A stretch of 64,000 bases of DNA from positions 145,843 to 209,842 of the forward strand of contig NZ_KI912515.1 of assembly GCF_000518865.1 (NCBI RefSeq). The letters run 5' to 3'. The DNA is from Bacillus sp. J37 (GTDB lineage: Bacteria > Bacillota > Bacilli > Bacillales > Bacillaceae). Every line of letters starts with the position of its first letter. Position 1 is the stretch's first letter. A program made the position numbers and the translations under genes. Positions 1 through 8,454 of the stretch are shown piece after piece. The notes beneath the pieces were generated by a model. It saw only the letters and a program-made list of their open reading frames with translations, had not been told where the DNA came from and ran no database searches.

Positions 1-110
1 TGCAAGAATAATCTCTTACGCTGCAAAAAAGAGCAGTAGGCTTGCAAAAATACAGACAAAGCTGCAAAAAATGAGGCGAACACTGCAAAATTAAGTACAG
101 TTGCAGAACT
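1..110. repeat. Degenerate ~21-bp periodic repeat, left edge cut by window
   Basis: TGCA(A) motifs begin at 1, 22, 43, 63, 84 and 102, so the steps are 21, 21, 20, 21 and 18 bp. The first seven to nine bases of each unit (TGCAAAAAN) are conserved and the rest varies. There is no coding potential. The YGCAAA core resembles the 20-bp units at 41.88 kb, so this may be a distant relative of that element, but the similarity is weak. The remaining stretch up to the gene at 343 shows nothing else I can name. Confidence 0.6.
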
Positions 111-342
111 AAAGTGACTAGTCAAAAGCAAGATAGCCCCACTTTTTAGATCCAATTCAAAAGTTTCCTACTAAAATAATAAATTACTTTTATAAAAGTG
201 GAAAAATCTATAATTAAACTGAATAAAATCAGGCTCCACCCCACGAAGACACAGCTAATATCCAGTTTTAAAAGTTACCAAAAATCTGTGAACCTATTTA
301 TAATGGTACAAAGCATGTCACTTACAAAGGTGGAATAGTACA

Positions 343-954
343 ATGATTGTTAAAAAACGAAAAGTACCTCTAATAAACCTAAAATTAGAAGCATTATTAA
401 GAAGAATTCCAACTACACATCCAAAGTACCTCCTAATAAAAGAAAATTTAGCAAAAAGAAGTTCAGGTTACCTAGGTGAATTGTCATTAAACTACCCTCT
501 GAGTTTCTTGGATGAAAAAGAGTACTTTATCTTTCATGATTTGAGGTTTAATATATCCGACCATTATTTTCAGATAGATACACTTGTTATTACTCAAAAA
601 TTCATTTTAATAATAGAAGTGAAACATATTACTGGTACACTTTTCTTCGATCAAGAGTTTCACCAACTAATAAGAACTCATAACGGAGAGGAAGCAGTCT
701 TTCCTGATCCAATCACTCAAATTAAGAGGCAAATGCTTCAGCTGAAGCAATGGTTATCTGATAAGCAAATTCCAGCGATTCCTATTGTGCCGCTAGTTGT
801 TGTCAGCCACCCCAATGCCATTATCCAAACGTCTCCAAAACATCAAAACATCAATCAAATTGTTGCAAACCGCTATTATCTAAGCAGTCGAATCAATCAA
901 ATAGAAAGAAACTATCCAAAAGACATGTTATCATCAAAAGATATAAAGAAATAA
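343..954 (+). pseudogene. NERD-domain protein, N-terminal part (frameshifted)
   Basis: This is the N-terminal 203 residues of a NERD (nuclease-related domain) protein. Diagnostic features are a GELSLNYPL segment near residue 45, FQIDTLVI near 76-83 and IIEVKHITG near 90-98; the Q-ID and E-V-K residues match the restriction-endonuclease-like core of the family. The frame ends at TAA 952-954. The +1-shifted frame is open from well upstream and continues as the typical C-terminal part (next entry). Adding one base in the A-rich run at 945-951 would read ...KKITRLLLKEH and rejoin the halves into a ~325-residue protein, the usual family length. The break is either a real frameshift or a sequencing error. 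NERD proteins are implied in nucleic-acid processing, but the substrate is unknown. Confidence 0.75.
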
Positions 955-1322
955 CTAGATTGCTTTTAAAAGAACATGCACCTTTAGATACTTCAGTGCT
1001 TGATCAGTATGAAATAAATTCGATAGAAGTAGGTAAAGGAGTCATTTGTTCAGGGTGTAGCCATCTTCCTATGATAAGAGTTAATGGAGCATGGTATTGT
1101 GAACAATGTAAAATAAGTGAAAAAGATGCACATGTTCAAGCGTTGAAAGATTATTATCTTTTATATGGATCACAGATATCCAACAAACACGCAAGAGAAT
1201 TTTTAATGAACTCTTCACCTTTTCTAGTCTCAAGAATACTAAGATCGATGAAATTGCCATCTTCAGGTATAACAAAAGCTAAAACCTACGAATTAACGTT
1301 TAAAGAATTCCAAAATTGTTAA
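955..1322 (+). pseudogene. NERD-domain protein, C-terminal zinc-ribbon part (frameshifted)
   Basis: This frame continues the preceding NERD gene. It contains a CSGC then CEQC pair about 16 residues apart (a zinc-ribbon pattern, VICSGCSHLPM and WYCEQCK), followed by a helical tail beginning near HVQALKDYYLLYGSQI. Firmicute NERD proteins commonly end with such a zinc ribbon and helical region. The possible TTG start at 960 has no ribosome site, and the frame is open through 921-959, so independent translation is unlikely. I treat it as the second half of a broken gene, or as a sequencing artefact of one base. Confidence 0.7.
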
Positions 1323-1648
1323 TTTCACACAATCCCAATTTTACCTCTATATCTTCTACCCACCCATGTAAGCAATATCTTTTCCAGAAAAGTGAACGTT
1401 TTATGAAGAAAGTATTACAAAATCGTGATCAACCGTTGAACGTTGCATGACAAATCCTAAAAGAAGTAAATTTCAGGTTAGTCCTCTGCTATGATGTGGG
1501 TAAAGAACATTGTGACATTCGTATGTGTGAGTTTCACTATGTTCAATTTTTCACAAAAGCAGTTCAAAACAATTTAAACTACATGTTAGTCAAACTAACT
1601 AAAGTATAGATCCTGTTGAGTCTATGCGATAAAGAAAGGAGTACTTTT
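1323..1648. other. Intergenic region upstream of qoxA
   Basis: No gene is seen in these 326 bp. Two short palindromes are present: GTGA-GTT-TCAC at 1527-1537 and GTTAGT-caa-ACTAAC at 1585-1599, the second about 50 bp upstream of the qoxA start. Either could be an operator or mRNA structure for the qox operon. I cannot assign a regulator or a convincing promoter. Confidence 0.4.
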
Positions 1649-2593
1649 ATGAAATTAAAATGGTCTTTGTTTGCAATGATGTTAACAATTGCTGCTGTTT
1701 TAACTGGATGTGAACCATTATTGGTTTTGGATCCAAAGGGGCCTCAGGCTGAAAGACTAGCAAGTGACATTCTATTAACTATGGGTATCATGCTATTTAT
1801 TGTTCTTGCTGTATTTGGACTTTTAATTTACATGCTAGTGAAATATCGTGCTTCTAAGCAACCTGCAGATTATGAGCCACCTCATATTCACGGGAATATA
1901 TGGGTTGAAACGATTTGCGTTGGTGTACCGATTTTAATCGTTGCTTACCTTTCTTTTGTATCTGTTCAAAGTAACTATATTGTAGAGGCAAAGCCAGAAG
2001 GTTACGGAGATAAAGAGCCTTTAGTTGTTTATGCATCATCTTCTAACTGGAAATGGCATTTTAGCTATCCTGAGGAAAACATTGAAACAGTTAACTACTT
2101 ATATATTCCAACTGATCGTCCACTGGAATTTAAGTTATATTCACATGGACCGATTACAAGTTTCTGGATTCCACAGCTTGGTGGTCAAAAATATGCGATG
2201 AATGACCACGTTACAACACTTCATCTTGCTGCAGATGCACCGGGCGAGTATATCGGACGTAACTCAAACTTTAGTGGTGAAGGATTTGCTGCAAATACAT
2301 TTAATGTAACAGCTATGTCACAGGAAGATTTTGATGAGTGGGTTGACGAGGTAAAAGAAACAGCTGACCCTCTTACAAAAGAAGAATTTACAGAGTTGTT
2401 AGAACCGGGACATCTTGGGCAATTAACATACACTGGAACTCATTTAGAATTCTCACCTCCAAATGAACATCATCATGGTGAGGCTGAGGAAGAAGAGGCT
2501 TCTGACACAGAAACAGAAACAGAAGAATCACATGAGGATCATTCAGAACATGAGGACATGACTCAATCAGAGCATGAACACATGAATCATTAG
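1649..2593 (+). CDS. qoxA: Cytochrome aa3 menaquinol oxidase subunit II (QoxA)
   Basis: Subunit II of the proton-pumping aa3-type quinol oxidase that passes electrons from menaquinol to oxygen. ATG 1649 is chosen because AAAGGAG lies 7 bp upstream; the longer frame from 1616 has no ribosome site. The start encodes a lipoprotein signal with lipobox LTGC (Cys21), then two membrane helices (about 40-65 and 85-105) and a cupredoxin domain. The CuA ligand set of cytochrome c oxidases is absent, as expected for a quinol oxidase. The C-terminal ~42 residues are strikingly His/Glu/Asp-rich (nine His), which is not needed for the fold and might bind metal. First gene of qoxABCD; 314 aa, close to the family length. 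Confidence 0.96.
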   Translation: MKLKWSLFAMMLTIAAVLTGCEPLLVLDPKGPQAERLASDILLTMGIMLFIVLAVFGLLIYMLVKYRASKQPADYEPPHIHGNIWVETICVGVPILIVAYLSFVSVQSNYIVEAKPEGYGDKEPLVVYASSSNWKWHFSYPEENIETVNYLYIPTDRPLEFKLYSHGPITSFWIPQLGGQKYAMNDHVTTLHLAADAPGEYIGRNSNFSGEGFAANTFNVTAMSQEDFDEWVDEVKETADPLTKEEFTELLEPGHLGQLTYTGTHLEFSPPNEHHHGEAEEEEASDTETETEESHEDHSEHEDMTQSEHEHMNH

Positions 2594-2637
2594 AAAATTT
2601 GTCTTACTCCAAGTCTTAATGTAACTTACTACCTTAC

Positions 2638-2669
2638 GAAGAAAACCGGGTTCGATCACAGTTTTCTTC
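2638..2669 (+). other. Intercistronic hairpin between qoxA and qoxB
   Basis: GAAGAAAAC (2638-2646) pairs perfectly with GTTTTCTTC (2661-2669) around a 14-nt loop, in the 114-bp gap between qoxA and qoxB. No T-run follows, so it is more likely an mRNA processing or stability element than a terminator. Confidence 0.5.
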
Positions 2670-2707
2670 TTACAAAATAATTCATTTCCGAAAGGAGTCA
2701 CAAACGT

Positions 2708-4651
2708 ATGGATTTCTTTGATCGTTTTGCCGTGCCTCATCCAAGTTTTGCGATCTATGCATCAATGGTTGCGATTGGATTAACTACAATTGCCATCCTT
2801 GCTGGATTAACATACTTTAAAAAATGGGGTTATTTATGGCGTGAATGGTTAACAACAGTTGACCATAAGCGTATCGGTATTATGTATTTAATTTCTGCAT
2901 TAGTTATGTTATTCCGCGGTGGCGTTGACGCAATTATGTTGCGTGCACAGCTTGCCGTTCCTGATAATACATTACTAGATTCACAGCATTATAATGAGAT
3001 TTTTACAACTCACGGGGTTGTGATGATTCTCTTTATGGCAATGCCGTTTATCATGTTTTTCATGAACTTGGTTGTTCCACTGCAAATTGGAGCACGTGAT
3101 GTTGCATTTCCACGTCTTAATGCATTAAGCTTCTGGTTGTTCTTTATGGGAGCTATGTTATTTAACATTTCATTCGTTGTAGGTGGATCACCTGACGCAG
3201 GTTGGACTTCGTATTTCCCACTGGCTAGTGAGGAATTCAGTAAATCTGTTGGAACGAATTATTATATGATTGCGATACAGATCGCCGGTATCGGTACCCT
3301 GCTGACGGGTATTAACTTTATAACGACGATCATGAAAATGAGAGCACCTGGTATGACTTTAATGAAAATGCCAATGTTCACATGGTCAGCACTTATTGCA
3401 AACTTAATCATCGTTTTCGCTTTCCCTGTTTTAACAGTAGCGTTGGCGATGGGAACAATGGACCGCCTATTTGGTACTCACTTCTTTACACTGGGTAACG
3501 GTGGTATGGATATGCTTTGGGCGAACCTTTTCTGGGTATGGGGACATCCTGAAGTATATATCTTGATTTTACCTGCATTTGGTCTTTACAGTGAGATTAT
3601 TTCAACATTCTCTGGACGTAACCTATACGGCTACAAGTCAATGGTTTGGTCTATGGTGTTAATTTCACTTCTTTCTTTCTTAGTATGGGCGCATCACTTC
3701 TTTACAATGGGTCAAGGTGCGTTTACAAACAGTATTTTCTCTATTACAACAATGGCAATTGCTGTACCAACGGGTGTTAAGATCTTTAACTGGCTGTTCA
3801 CACTGCGAAAAGGTAAGATTCGCATGACAACGCCAATGCTTTATTCAATGCTTTTCATCCCGCTTTTCACATTGGGTGGGGTAACAGGGGTTATGCTTGC
3901 GATGTCTGCAGCTGACTACCAATACCATAATACAATGTTCTTAGTTGCTCACTTCCACAATGTTATTATCCCTGGTGTAGTTTATGCTATGCTTGCTGGT
4001 TTAACATATTACTGGCCAAAAATGTTCGGCTTTATGTTGAATGAAAAAATTGGGAAATGGACAGCATGGTTACTTTCTATCGGATTCGTGCTAGCATTTA
4101 TCCCAATGTATATTACTGGTTTAGATGGTCAAGTTCGTCGTAGCTTCACATATTCAGAATCAACTGGATTTGGTCCATTAAATATGGTTTCATTTGTTGG
4201 AGCTGCAATTATGATGATCGGATTTGCATTAATTGTGTATAACATCTACTACAGCATTCGTTATGCTGAAAGAAACATCGGTTCAGATCCATGGGATGCG
4301 CGTACGCTTGAGTGGGCTACACACACTCCTGTTCCAGAGTATAACTTCGCGATTGTACCTGAAGTAAAAACGAGTGAAGCATTCTGGGATGCGAAGAAAC
4401 ATGGTCATGAACTATTTAATGGTAAAATTGAAAAAATTCATATGCCTAATAACAGTGGTATGCCTTTCATTATGAGTTGTTTCTTCTTTGCATGGGGCTT
4501 CTCGCTGATCTTTAGTCTATGGATTCCGGCAATTATTATGACAATTGGAATTTTCGTCTTTATGACTCTTCGTTCATTCGAAAAAGATCATGGTCGATAT
4601 ATTCCTGCTAAAGAAGTAGAAGAAACTGAATCAGAATTGCGAGGTGCTTAA
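2708..4651 (+). CDS. qoxB: Cytochrome aa3 menaquinol oxidase subunit I (QoxB)
   Basis: Catalytic heme-copper subunit of the quinol oxidase, an integral membrane protein of ~15 helices (647 aa, same as family). Seen directly: the low-spin heme His in TTHGVVMILFMAMPF, the CuB His and cross-linked Tyr motif WGHPEVYILILPAFGLYS, the CuB pair WAHHFFTMG, and the heme a3/low-spin ligands in LVAHFHNVI. AAAGGAG precedes ATG 2708. It lies downstream of qoxA and is followed by qoxC after 2 bp. Confidence 0.98.
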   Translation: MDFFDRFAVPHPSFAIYASMVAIGLTTIAILAGLTYFKKWGYLWREWLTTVDHKRIGIMYLISALVMLFRGGVDAIMLRAQLAVPDNTLLDSQHYNEIFTTHGVVMILFMAMPFIMFFMNLVVPLQIGARDVAFPRLNALSFWLFFMGAMLFNISFVVGGSPDAGWTSYFPLASEEFSKSVGTNYYMIAIQIAGIGTLLTGINFITTIMKMRAPGMTLMKMPMFTWSALIANLIIVFAFPVLTVALAMGTMDRLFGTHFFTLGNGGMDMLWANLFWVWGHPEVYILILPAFGLYSEIISTFSGRNLYGYKSMVWSMVLISLLSFLVWAHHFFTMGQGAFTNSIFSITTMAIAVPTGVKIFNWLFTLRKGKIRMTTPMLYSMLFIPLFTLGGVTGVMLAMSAADYQYHNTMFLVAHFHNVIIPGVVYAMLAGLTYYWPKMFGFMLNEKIGKWTAWLLSIGFVLAFIPMYITGLDGQVRRSFTYSESTGFGPLNMVSFVGAAIMMIGFALIVYNIYYSIRYAERNIGSDPWDARTLEWATHTPVPEYNFAIVPEVKTSEAFWDAKKHGHELFNGKIEKIHMPNNSGMPFIMSCFFFAWGFSLIFSLWIPAIIMTIGIFVFMTLRSFEKDHGRYIPAKEVEETESELRGA

Positions 4652-4653
4652 AC

Positions 4654-5250
4654 TTGAAAATTGATAACTCGCTTCCACTAGAATATAGTACAGAAGAAAA
4701 TCGATTAAAGATTTTTGGGTTTTGGATTTTCCTTGGTGCGGAAATCATGCTTTTCGCAACACTTTTCGCAACCTATTTTACCTTATATAACCGTACAGGT
4801 TCAGGCCCTGATGGAGCTGAAATCTTCGTTATTACGCCTGTTATCTTTGAAACATTCTTACTTTTAACAAGTAGTTTTACAATTGGTCTTGGTATTCATG
4901 CCATGCGTCTTGGCAGAGAAAAGGCGATGATCAATTTCTTTATTCTTACACTTATTCTTGGATTAGGGTTCTTAGGTATTGAGATCTATGAATTTATCCA
5001 TTATGCTCATGAAGGAGCAGGTATCGGAGCAAGTGCCTTTACGTCAATCTTATTGACAACATTAGGAACGCACGGTGCCCACGTAACACTCGGGTTTTTC
5101 TGGGGATTATTTATCGTCATGCAAGTGAAAAAGCGTGGCTTAACTCCGGAAACAGCGAATAAATCATTTATCTTTTCACTGTATTGGCATTTCCTAGATG
5201 TAGTCTGGATCTTTATCTTCAGCTTCATCTATCTGAAAGGAATGATGTAA
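4654..5250 (+). CDS. qoxC: Cytochrome aa3 menaquinol oxidase subunit III (QoxC)
   Basis: Five-helix COX3-family subunit that stabilises the oxidase complex. The start is TTG 4654, just 2 bp after the qoxB stop, with GAGGTG at 4641-4646 inside the end of qoxB as ribosome site, which implies coupled translation. Family signatures are FGFWIFLGAEIMLFATLFA near the N-terminus and the THGAHVTLG and YWHFLDVVWIF segments near the C-terminus. 198 aa. Confidence 0.96.
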   Translation: MKIDNSLPLEYSTEENRLKIFGFWIFLGAEIMLFATLFATYFTLYNRTGSGPDGAEIFVITPVIFETFLLLTSSFTIGLGIHAMRLGREKAMINFFILTLILGLGFLGIEIYEFIHYAHEGAGIGASAFTSILLTTLGTHGAHVTLGFFWGLFIVMQVKKRGLTPETANKSFIFSLYWHFLDVVWIFIFSFIYLKGMM

Positions 5251-5252
5251 AC

Positions 5253-5537
5253 ATGAGCGAATTATTTCCTCTTAAACAAGTTATGGGATTTGTTTTTTCA
5301 TTAGTCCTAACGGTCATTGCACTTGGTGTTTACTTCTTTGATATGTCGTTTCAAGCAGGGATGACTGTACTTCTTGTTACAGCGTTCATACAGGCTGGTC
5401 TTCAGCTTGTTGTCTTCATGCACGCAGGTGAAACGGAAGACAAAGCGGCAATTTACACAAACATCTACTACGGAGTAATCATTGCATTAGTAACTATTTT
5501 TGGTACGCTTCTAGCAATGGTTTGGGATATGGGCTAA
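5253..5537 (+). CDS. qoxD: Cytochrome aa3 menaquinol oxidase subunit IV (QoxD)
   Basis: Small subunit IV (94 aa) of the quinol oxidase with three hydrophobic helices. ATG 5253 is chosen over an upstream in-frame ATG that lies within qoxC: GAAAGGAATG precedes it, and the conserved protein starts MSELFPLKQVMGF. It is 2 bp past the qoxC stop and ends the operon at a strong bidirectional hairpin. Shorter than the B. subtilis protein, mostly at the N-terminus. Confidence 0.94.
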   Translation: MSELFPLKQVMGFVFSLVLTVIALGVYFFDMSFQAGMTVLLVTAFIQAGLQLVVFMHAGETEDKAAIYTNIYYGVIIALVTIFGTLLAMVWDMG

Positions 5538-5543
5538 AAATGA

Positions 5544-5580
5544 AAAAGGGTATGACTCTATGTGAGAGTCATACCCTTTT
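5544..5580. terminator. Bidirectional terminator between qoxD and ywcE
   Basis: AAAGGGTATGACTCT pairs with AGAGTCATACCCTTT around a 5-nt loop. T-rich on the plus side and A-rich on the minus side, so it can end both the qox operon and the convergent ywcE. Confidence 0.9.
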
Positions 5581-5584
5581 CTTA

Positions 5585-5863
5585 TTAGTGCAAATAATCT
5601 TCAGATCTGCTTTGTAAAAATTCCGGTAGTTCAGATTTCCAAAGGACATAAAGAACAGTTAAGTGGGCTGCAACGATATTAAAGATGAACATTGCCCCAA
5701 ATACCAGGTGGCCTGTTCCGAAATCAGAGTACATATAGAGAACTAATGTTGTCCACATTAAAATAATAAGTGGCACTTGTAAGATAGCAAGCTTTTTATT
5801 TTCTTTCCATAAAAACAATGGTGTGGCTGTTCCTATTAATAAATAAGCGAAAAATACATCCAT
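5585..5863 (-). CDS. ywcE: YwcE, holin-like spore morphogenesis membrane protein
   Basis: Small integral membrane protein (92 aa, three hydrophobic helices) matching YwcE, which B. subtilis needs for proper spore-coat and outer-membrane morphogenesis and which resembles holins. The N-terminus MDVFFAYLLIGTATPLF and the IILMW motif are the recognisable parts. ATG 5863 is chosen because AAAGGAG sits 10 nt upstream; the GTG at 5872 almost touches that ribosome site. It is convergent to qoxD, the same neighbourhood as in B. subtilis. Confidence 0.8.
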   Translation of the reverse strand: MDVFFAYLLIGTATPLFLWKENKKLAILQVPLIILMWTTLVLYMYSDFGTGHLVFGAMFIFNIVAAHLTVLYVLWKSELPEFLQSRSEDYLH

Positions 5864-6240
5864 ATTTGACACGCTCCTTTAACATTGACTGCGTTTACAA
5901 GTCTGTGTCTAAAAAAAGAATAATTTGTGAACTTTTTGTTACATTTAATATAACACACTTGCCAACAAGAAATAAAGAGAAAAGTGCATGGAGTGAAAAA
6001 GAATTTGGCATGTTAAGCAATATGAATTGACGACAAGAATTTGTATAGCGTATAAGTGAAGGTGGAGAGTAAAATAGTATATGCTTCGTTAGTTAGTAAA
6101 ATTCGGGTTTTCCTAAGATCCTTGTCGTGTTTCCTTTACCATTTCATGCACTTTTTGTGTATCTATTTATACGTTTCCCTGAGTGAAAAAGATGAAACAT
6201 GAATTTGACTTGGAAAAGACCTTAATGAAAGGTGGATGAC
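5864..6240. other. Intergenic region, ywcE / niaP-like gene
   Basis: 377 bp with no convincing gene. It must hold the promoters of ywcE (leftward) and of the permease (rightward). I see no strong sigma-A match and no recognised operator or riboswitch. Confidence 0.4.
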
Positions 6241-7449
6241 ATGAACACAACTCAAGAAATTTCAAGACGAAAGCTTCTGAGCATAGCGGGGTTAGGATGG
6301 ATGTTTGATGCCATGGATGTTGGGATCCTTTCGTTCATCATTGCTGCTCTACAAGTGGAATGGAATTTAACTTCCTCTCAAATGGGCTGGATCGGGAGTA
6401 TGAATTCGATCGGAATGGCTGTAGGGGCTTTAGTGTTTGGGTTAATGGCTGACAAAGTTGGTCGTAAGCAAGTATTTATTATCACTCTATTACTATTCTC
6501 GGTGGGAAGTGGACTGTCTGCATTTGTCACATCCTATGCACTATTCCTTGTTTTACGATTTTTTATCGGTGCTGGCTTAGGAGGAGAACTTCCGGTTGCC
6601 TCTACATTAGTGTCTGAAAGTGTTCCAGCCAATGAGCGAGGAAAGGTTGTTGTCTTATTAGAAAGTTTTTGGGCAGGCGGCTGGTTAATTGCTGCACTTA
6701 TCTCTTATTTTGTTATTCCAACTTACGGTTGGCAAGCTGCCCTATTATTAAGTGCTTTACCAGCATTCTATGCATTATATTTAAGAATGAAACTCCCGGA
6801 CTCTCCAAGATTTCAGGCAGTTGGGATGATGAAACAAAAAGAATCCTCGTTGACTAAAATTGCAAAAGTGTGGGCGAAGCCTTATGTTAAGCAAACAACG
6901 ATGCTTTGGATTCTATGGTTTTGCGTCGTTTTTTCTTATTACGGTATGTTCCTTTGGTTACCAAGTGTAATGGTGTTGAAGGGATTTAGTTTAATTAAAA
7001 GTTTTCAGTATGTGCTTATTATGACACTTGCACAGCTGCCAGGTTATTTTCTGGCCGCCTATCTAATTGAACGTGCAGGGAGAAAATTTGTTCTCGTTTC
7101 GTTCTTGATAGGGACAGCTCTTAGTGCCTATTTCTTCGGAAATGCTGATACTTTACCATTATTACTCACATCAGGTATCTTTTTATCATTTTTTAATCTC
7201 GGGGCGTGGGGTGCGCTTTATGCCTACACACCTGAGCACTATCCAACAGAGGTGCGCGGTACCGGAGCAGGATTAGCTGCATCATTTGGAAGAGTTGGAG
7301 GTATTTTGGGACCGTTAATTGTCGGCTATTTTGTTGCGGCTGATTACTCAATCAACACCATCTTCCTTATTTTTGCCATATCCATTATTATTGGGGCATT
7401 AGCTGTGATGCTGCTTGGCGAAGAAACGAAGCAAAAAGAATTAGTATAA
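6241..7449 (+). CDS. MFS permease, NiaP-like (nicotinate) transporter
   Basis: Twelve-helix major facilitator permease (402 aa). The start ATG 6241 is preferred over GTG 6232 because AAAGGTGG lies 6 bp upstream. The N-terminal block LGWMFDAMDVGILSFIIA, the first-loop signature ADKVGRKQ, and GLGGELPVASTLVSE are closely like Bacillus NiaP (YceI), the niacin transporter of the sugar/aromatic-acid porter subfamily. Substrate is therefore inferred as nicotinate; another aromatic acid is possible. Monocistronic, as no neighbour is close on the same strand. Confidence 0.75.
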   Translation: MNTTQEISRRKLLSIAGLGWMFDAMDVGILSFIIAALQVEWNLTSSQMGWIGSMNSIGMAVGALVFGLMADKVGRKQVFIITLLLFSVGSGLSAFVTSYALFLVLRFFIGAGLGGELPVASTLVSESVPANERGKVVVLLESFWAGGWLIAALISYFVIPTYGWQAALLLSALPAFYALYLRMKLPDSPRFQAVGMMKQKESSLTKIAKVWAKPYVKQTTMLWILWFCVVFSYYGMFLWLPSVMVLKGFSLIKSFQYVLIMTLAQLPGYFLAAYLIERAGRKFVLVSFLIGTALSAYFFGNADTLPLLLTSGIFLSFFNLGAWGALYAYTPEHYPTEVRGTGAGLAASFGRVGGILGPLIVGYFVAADYSINTIFLIFAISIIIGALAVMLLGEETKQKELV

Positions 7450-7517
7450 GCAAAACAGTATGTAATGAACAAAAAAAGAGTTATCCTTTTTATAATAGAA
7501 AAAAGGAGGCGGCAACA

Positions 7518-8267
7518 ATGAATGATGTAATTAAAACGATTTTAAATCATCGTTCCATACGCAAATTTGAGGATAAACCATTATCAGATGAACAAATTAA
7601 ACTGATTGTTCAAAGTGCCCAAGCTGCATCAACTTCAAGCTATATTCAGGCATATTCTATAATTGGTGTGAAAGATAAAGAGAAAAAGCGGAAATTAGCA
7701 GAGTTAGCCGGAGGGCAAAACTATGTAGCGGAAAATGGCCATTTTTTTGTTTTTTGTGCAGATTTACATAGGCATCAGTTGATTGCTGATCAATATAATC
7801 AGGATGCAAGTGAAATTCTCGAGAGTACGGAAAAGTTTATGGTTGCTGTGATAGATGCGGCTCTTGCGGCACAAAATGCTGTGCTCGCTGCTGAATCAAT
7901 GGAACTTGGAGCGGTATATATCGGAGGTTTAAGAAACCAACTGTCTGAAGTGGCGAGTTTATTAAAGACCCCTTCACATGTTTTGCCGCTTTTTGGTATT
8001 GCAGTAGGTTATCCGGCACAGGAGCCTGATCAAAAGCAAAGACTTCCGTTTGAACATGTGTATCATGAAGATGAGTATCAACAAGATCAGACAAGCTATT
8101 TAAGTCAACTAAAAGAATATGATCAACAAATTTCTGCGTATTATGAACAGCGTACAAATGGAGAAAGAAAAGACACATGGACTGGTCAAATGGCGCACTT
8201 ATTATCTAGACCGACTAGAATGTATATGAAAGAATTTGTGGAGAAAAAAGGCTTTAATAAGCGGTAA
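7518..8267 (+). CDS. nfrA: NfrA-type NADPH-dependent nitro/FMN reductase
   Basis: Oxygen-insensitive nitroreductase-family flavoprotein (249 aa) of the NfrA/FRP type, which uses NADPH to reduce FMN, nitro compounds and disulfides such as CoA disulfide. The FMN-binding HRSIRKFEDKPLS near the N-terminus, QAASTSSYIQAYSIIGV, and MELGAVYIGGLRN are family marks. AAAAGGAGG lies just upstream of ATG 7518. The gene corresponds to ywcG next to qox in B. subtilis, where it is Spx-controlled; no Spx evidence can be read here. Confidence 0.9.
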   Translation: MNDVIKTILNHRSIRKFEDKPLSDEQIKLIVQSAQAASTSSYIQAYSIIGVKDKEKKRKLAELAGGQNYVAENGHFFVFCADLHRHQLIADQYNQDASEILESTEKFMVAVIDAALAAQNAVLAAESMELGAVYIGGLRNQLSEVASLLKTPSHVLPLFGIAVGYPAQEPDQKQRLPFEHVYHEDEYQQDQTSYLSQLKEYDQQISAYYEQRTNGERKDTWTGQMAHLLSRPTRMYMKEFVEKKGFNKR

Positions 8268-8277
8268 ATTCATTATA

Positions 8278-8308
8278 GTCAGGTGCTTTTTGCATCTGGC
8301 TTTTTTAT
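8278..8308 (+). terminator. Terminator after nfrA
   Basis: AGTCAGGTGC pairs with GCATCTGGCT (with G-T pairs) and is followed by TTTTTTA. Confidence 0.8.
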
Positions 8309-8454
8309 TTATAAATTTCACTTGAAAGCAGTCCCATTGCTAGTAAATATAGTATAATTGGCTAAAAGAATAAGGAATTATTTGGATTTTCACTTTGTGT
8401 ACAAGTGAGATAGTTCCGTTACATAGGATAAAAATAGGAAGGAGTTGAGAACTG

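Noticed and set aside
7837-8178. 113-residue minus-strand frame within nfrA
   Set aside because: A shadow of nfrA codon usage with no ribosome site or recognisable domain.
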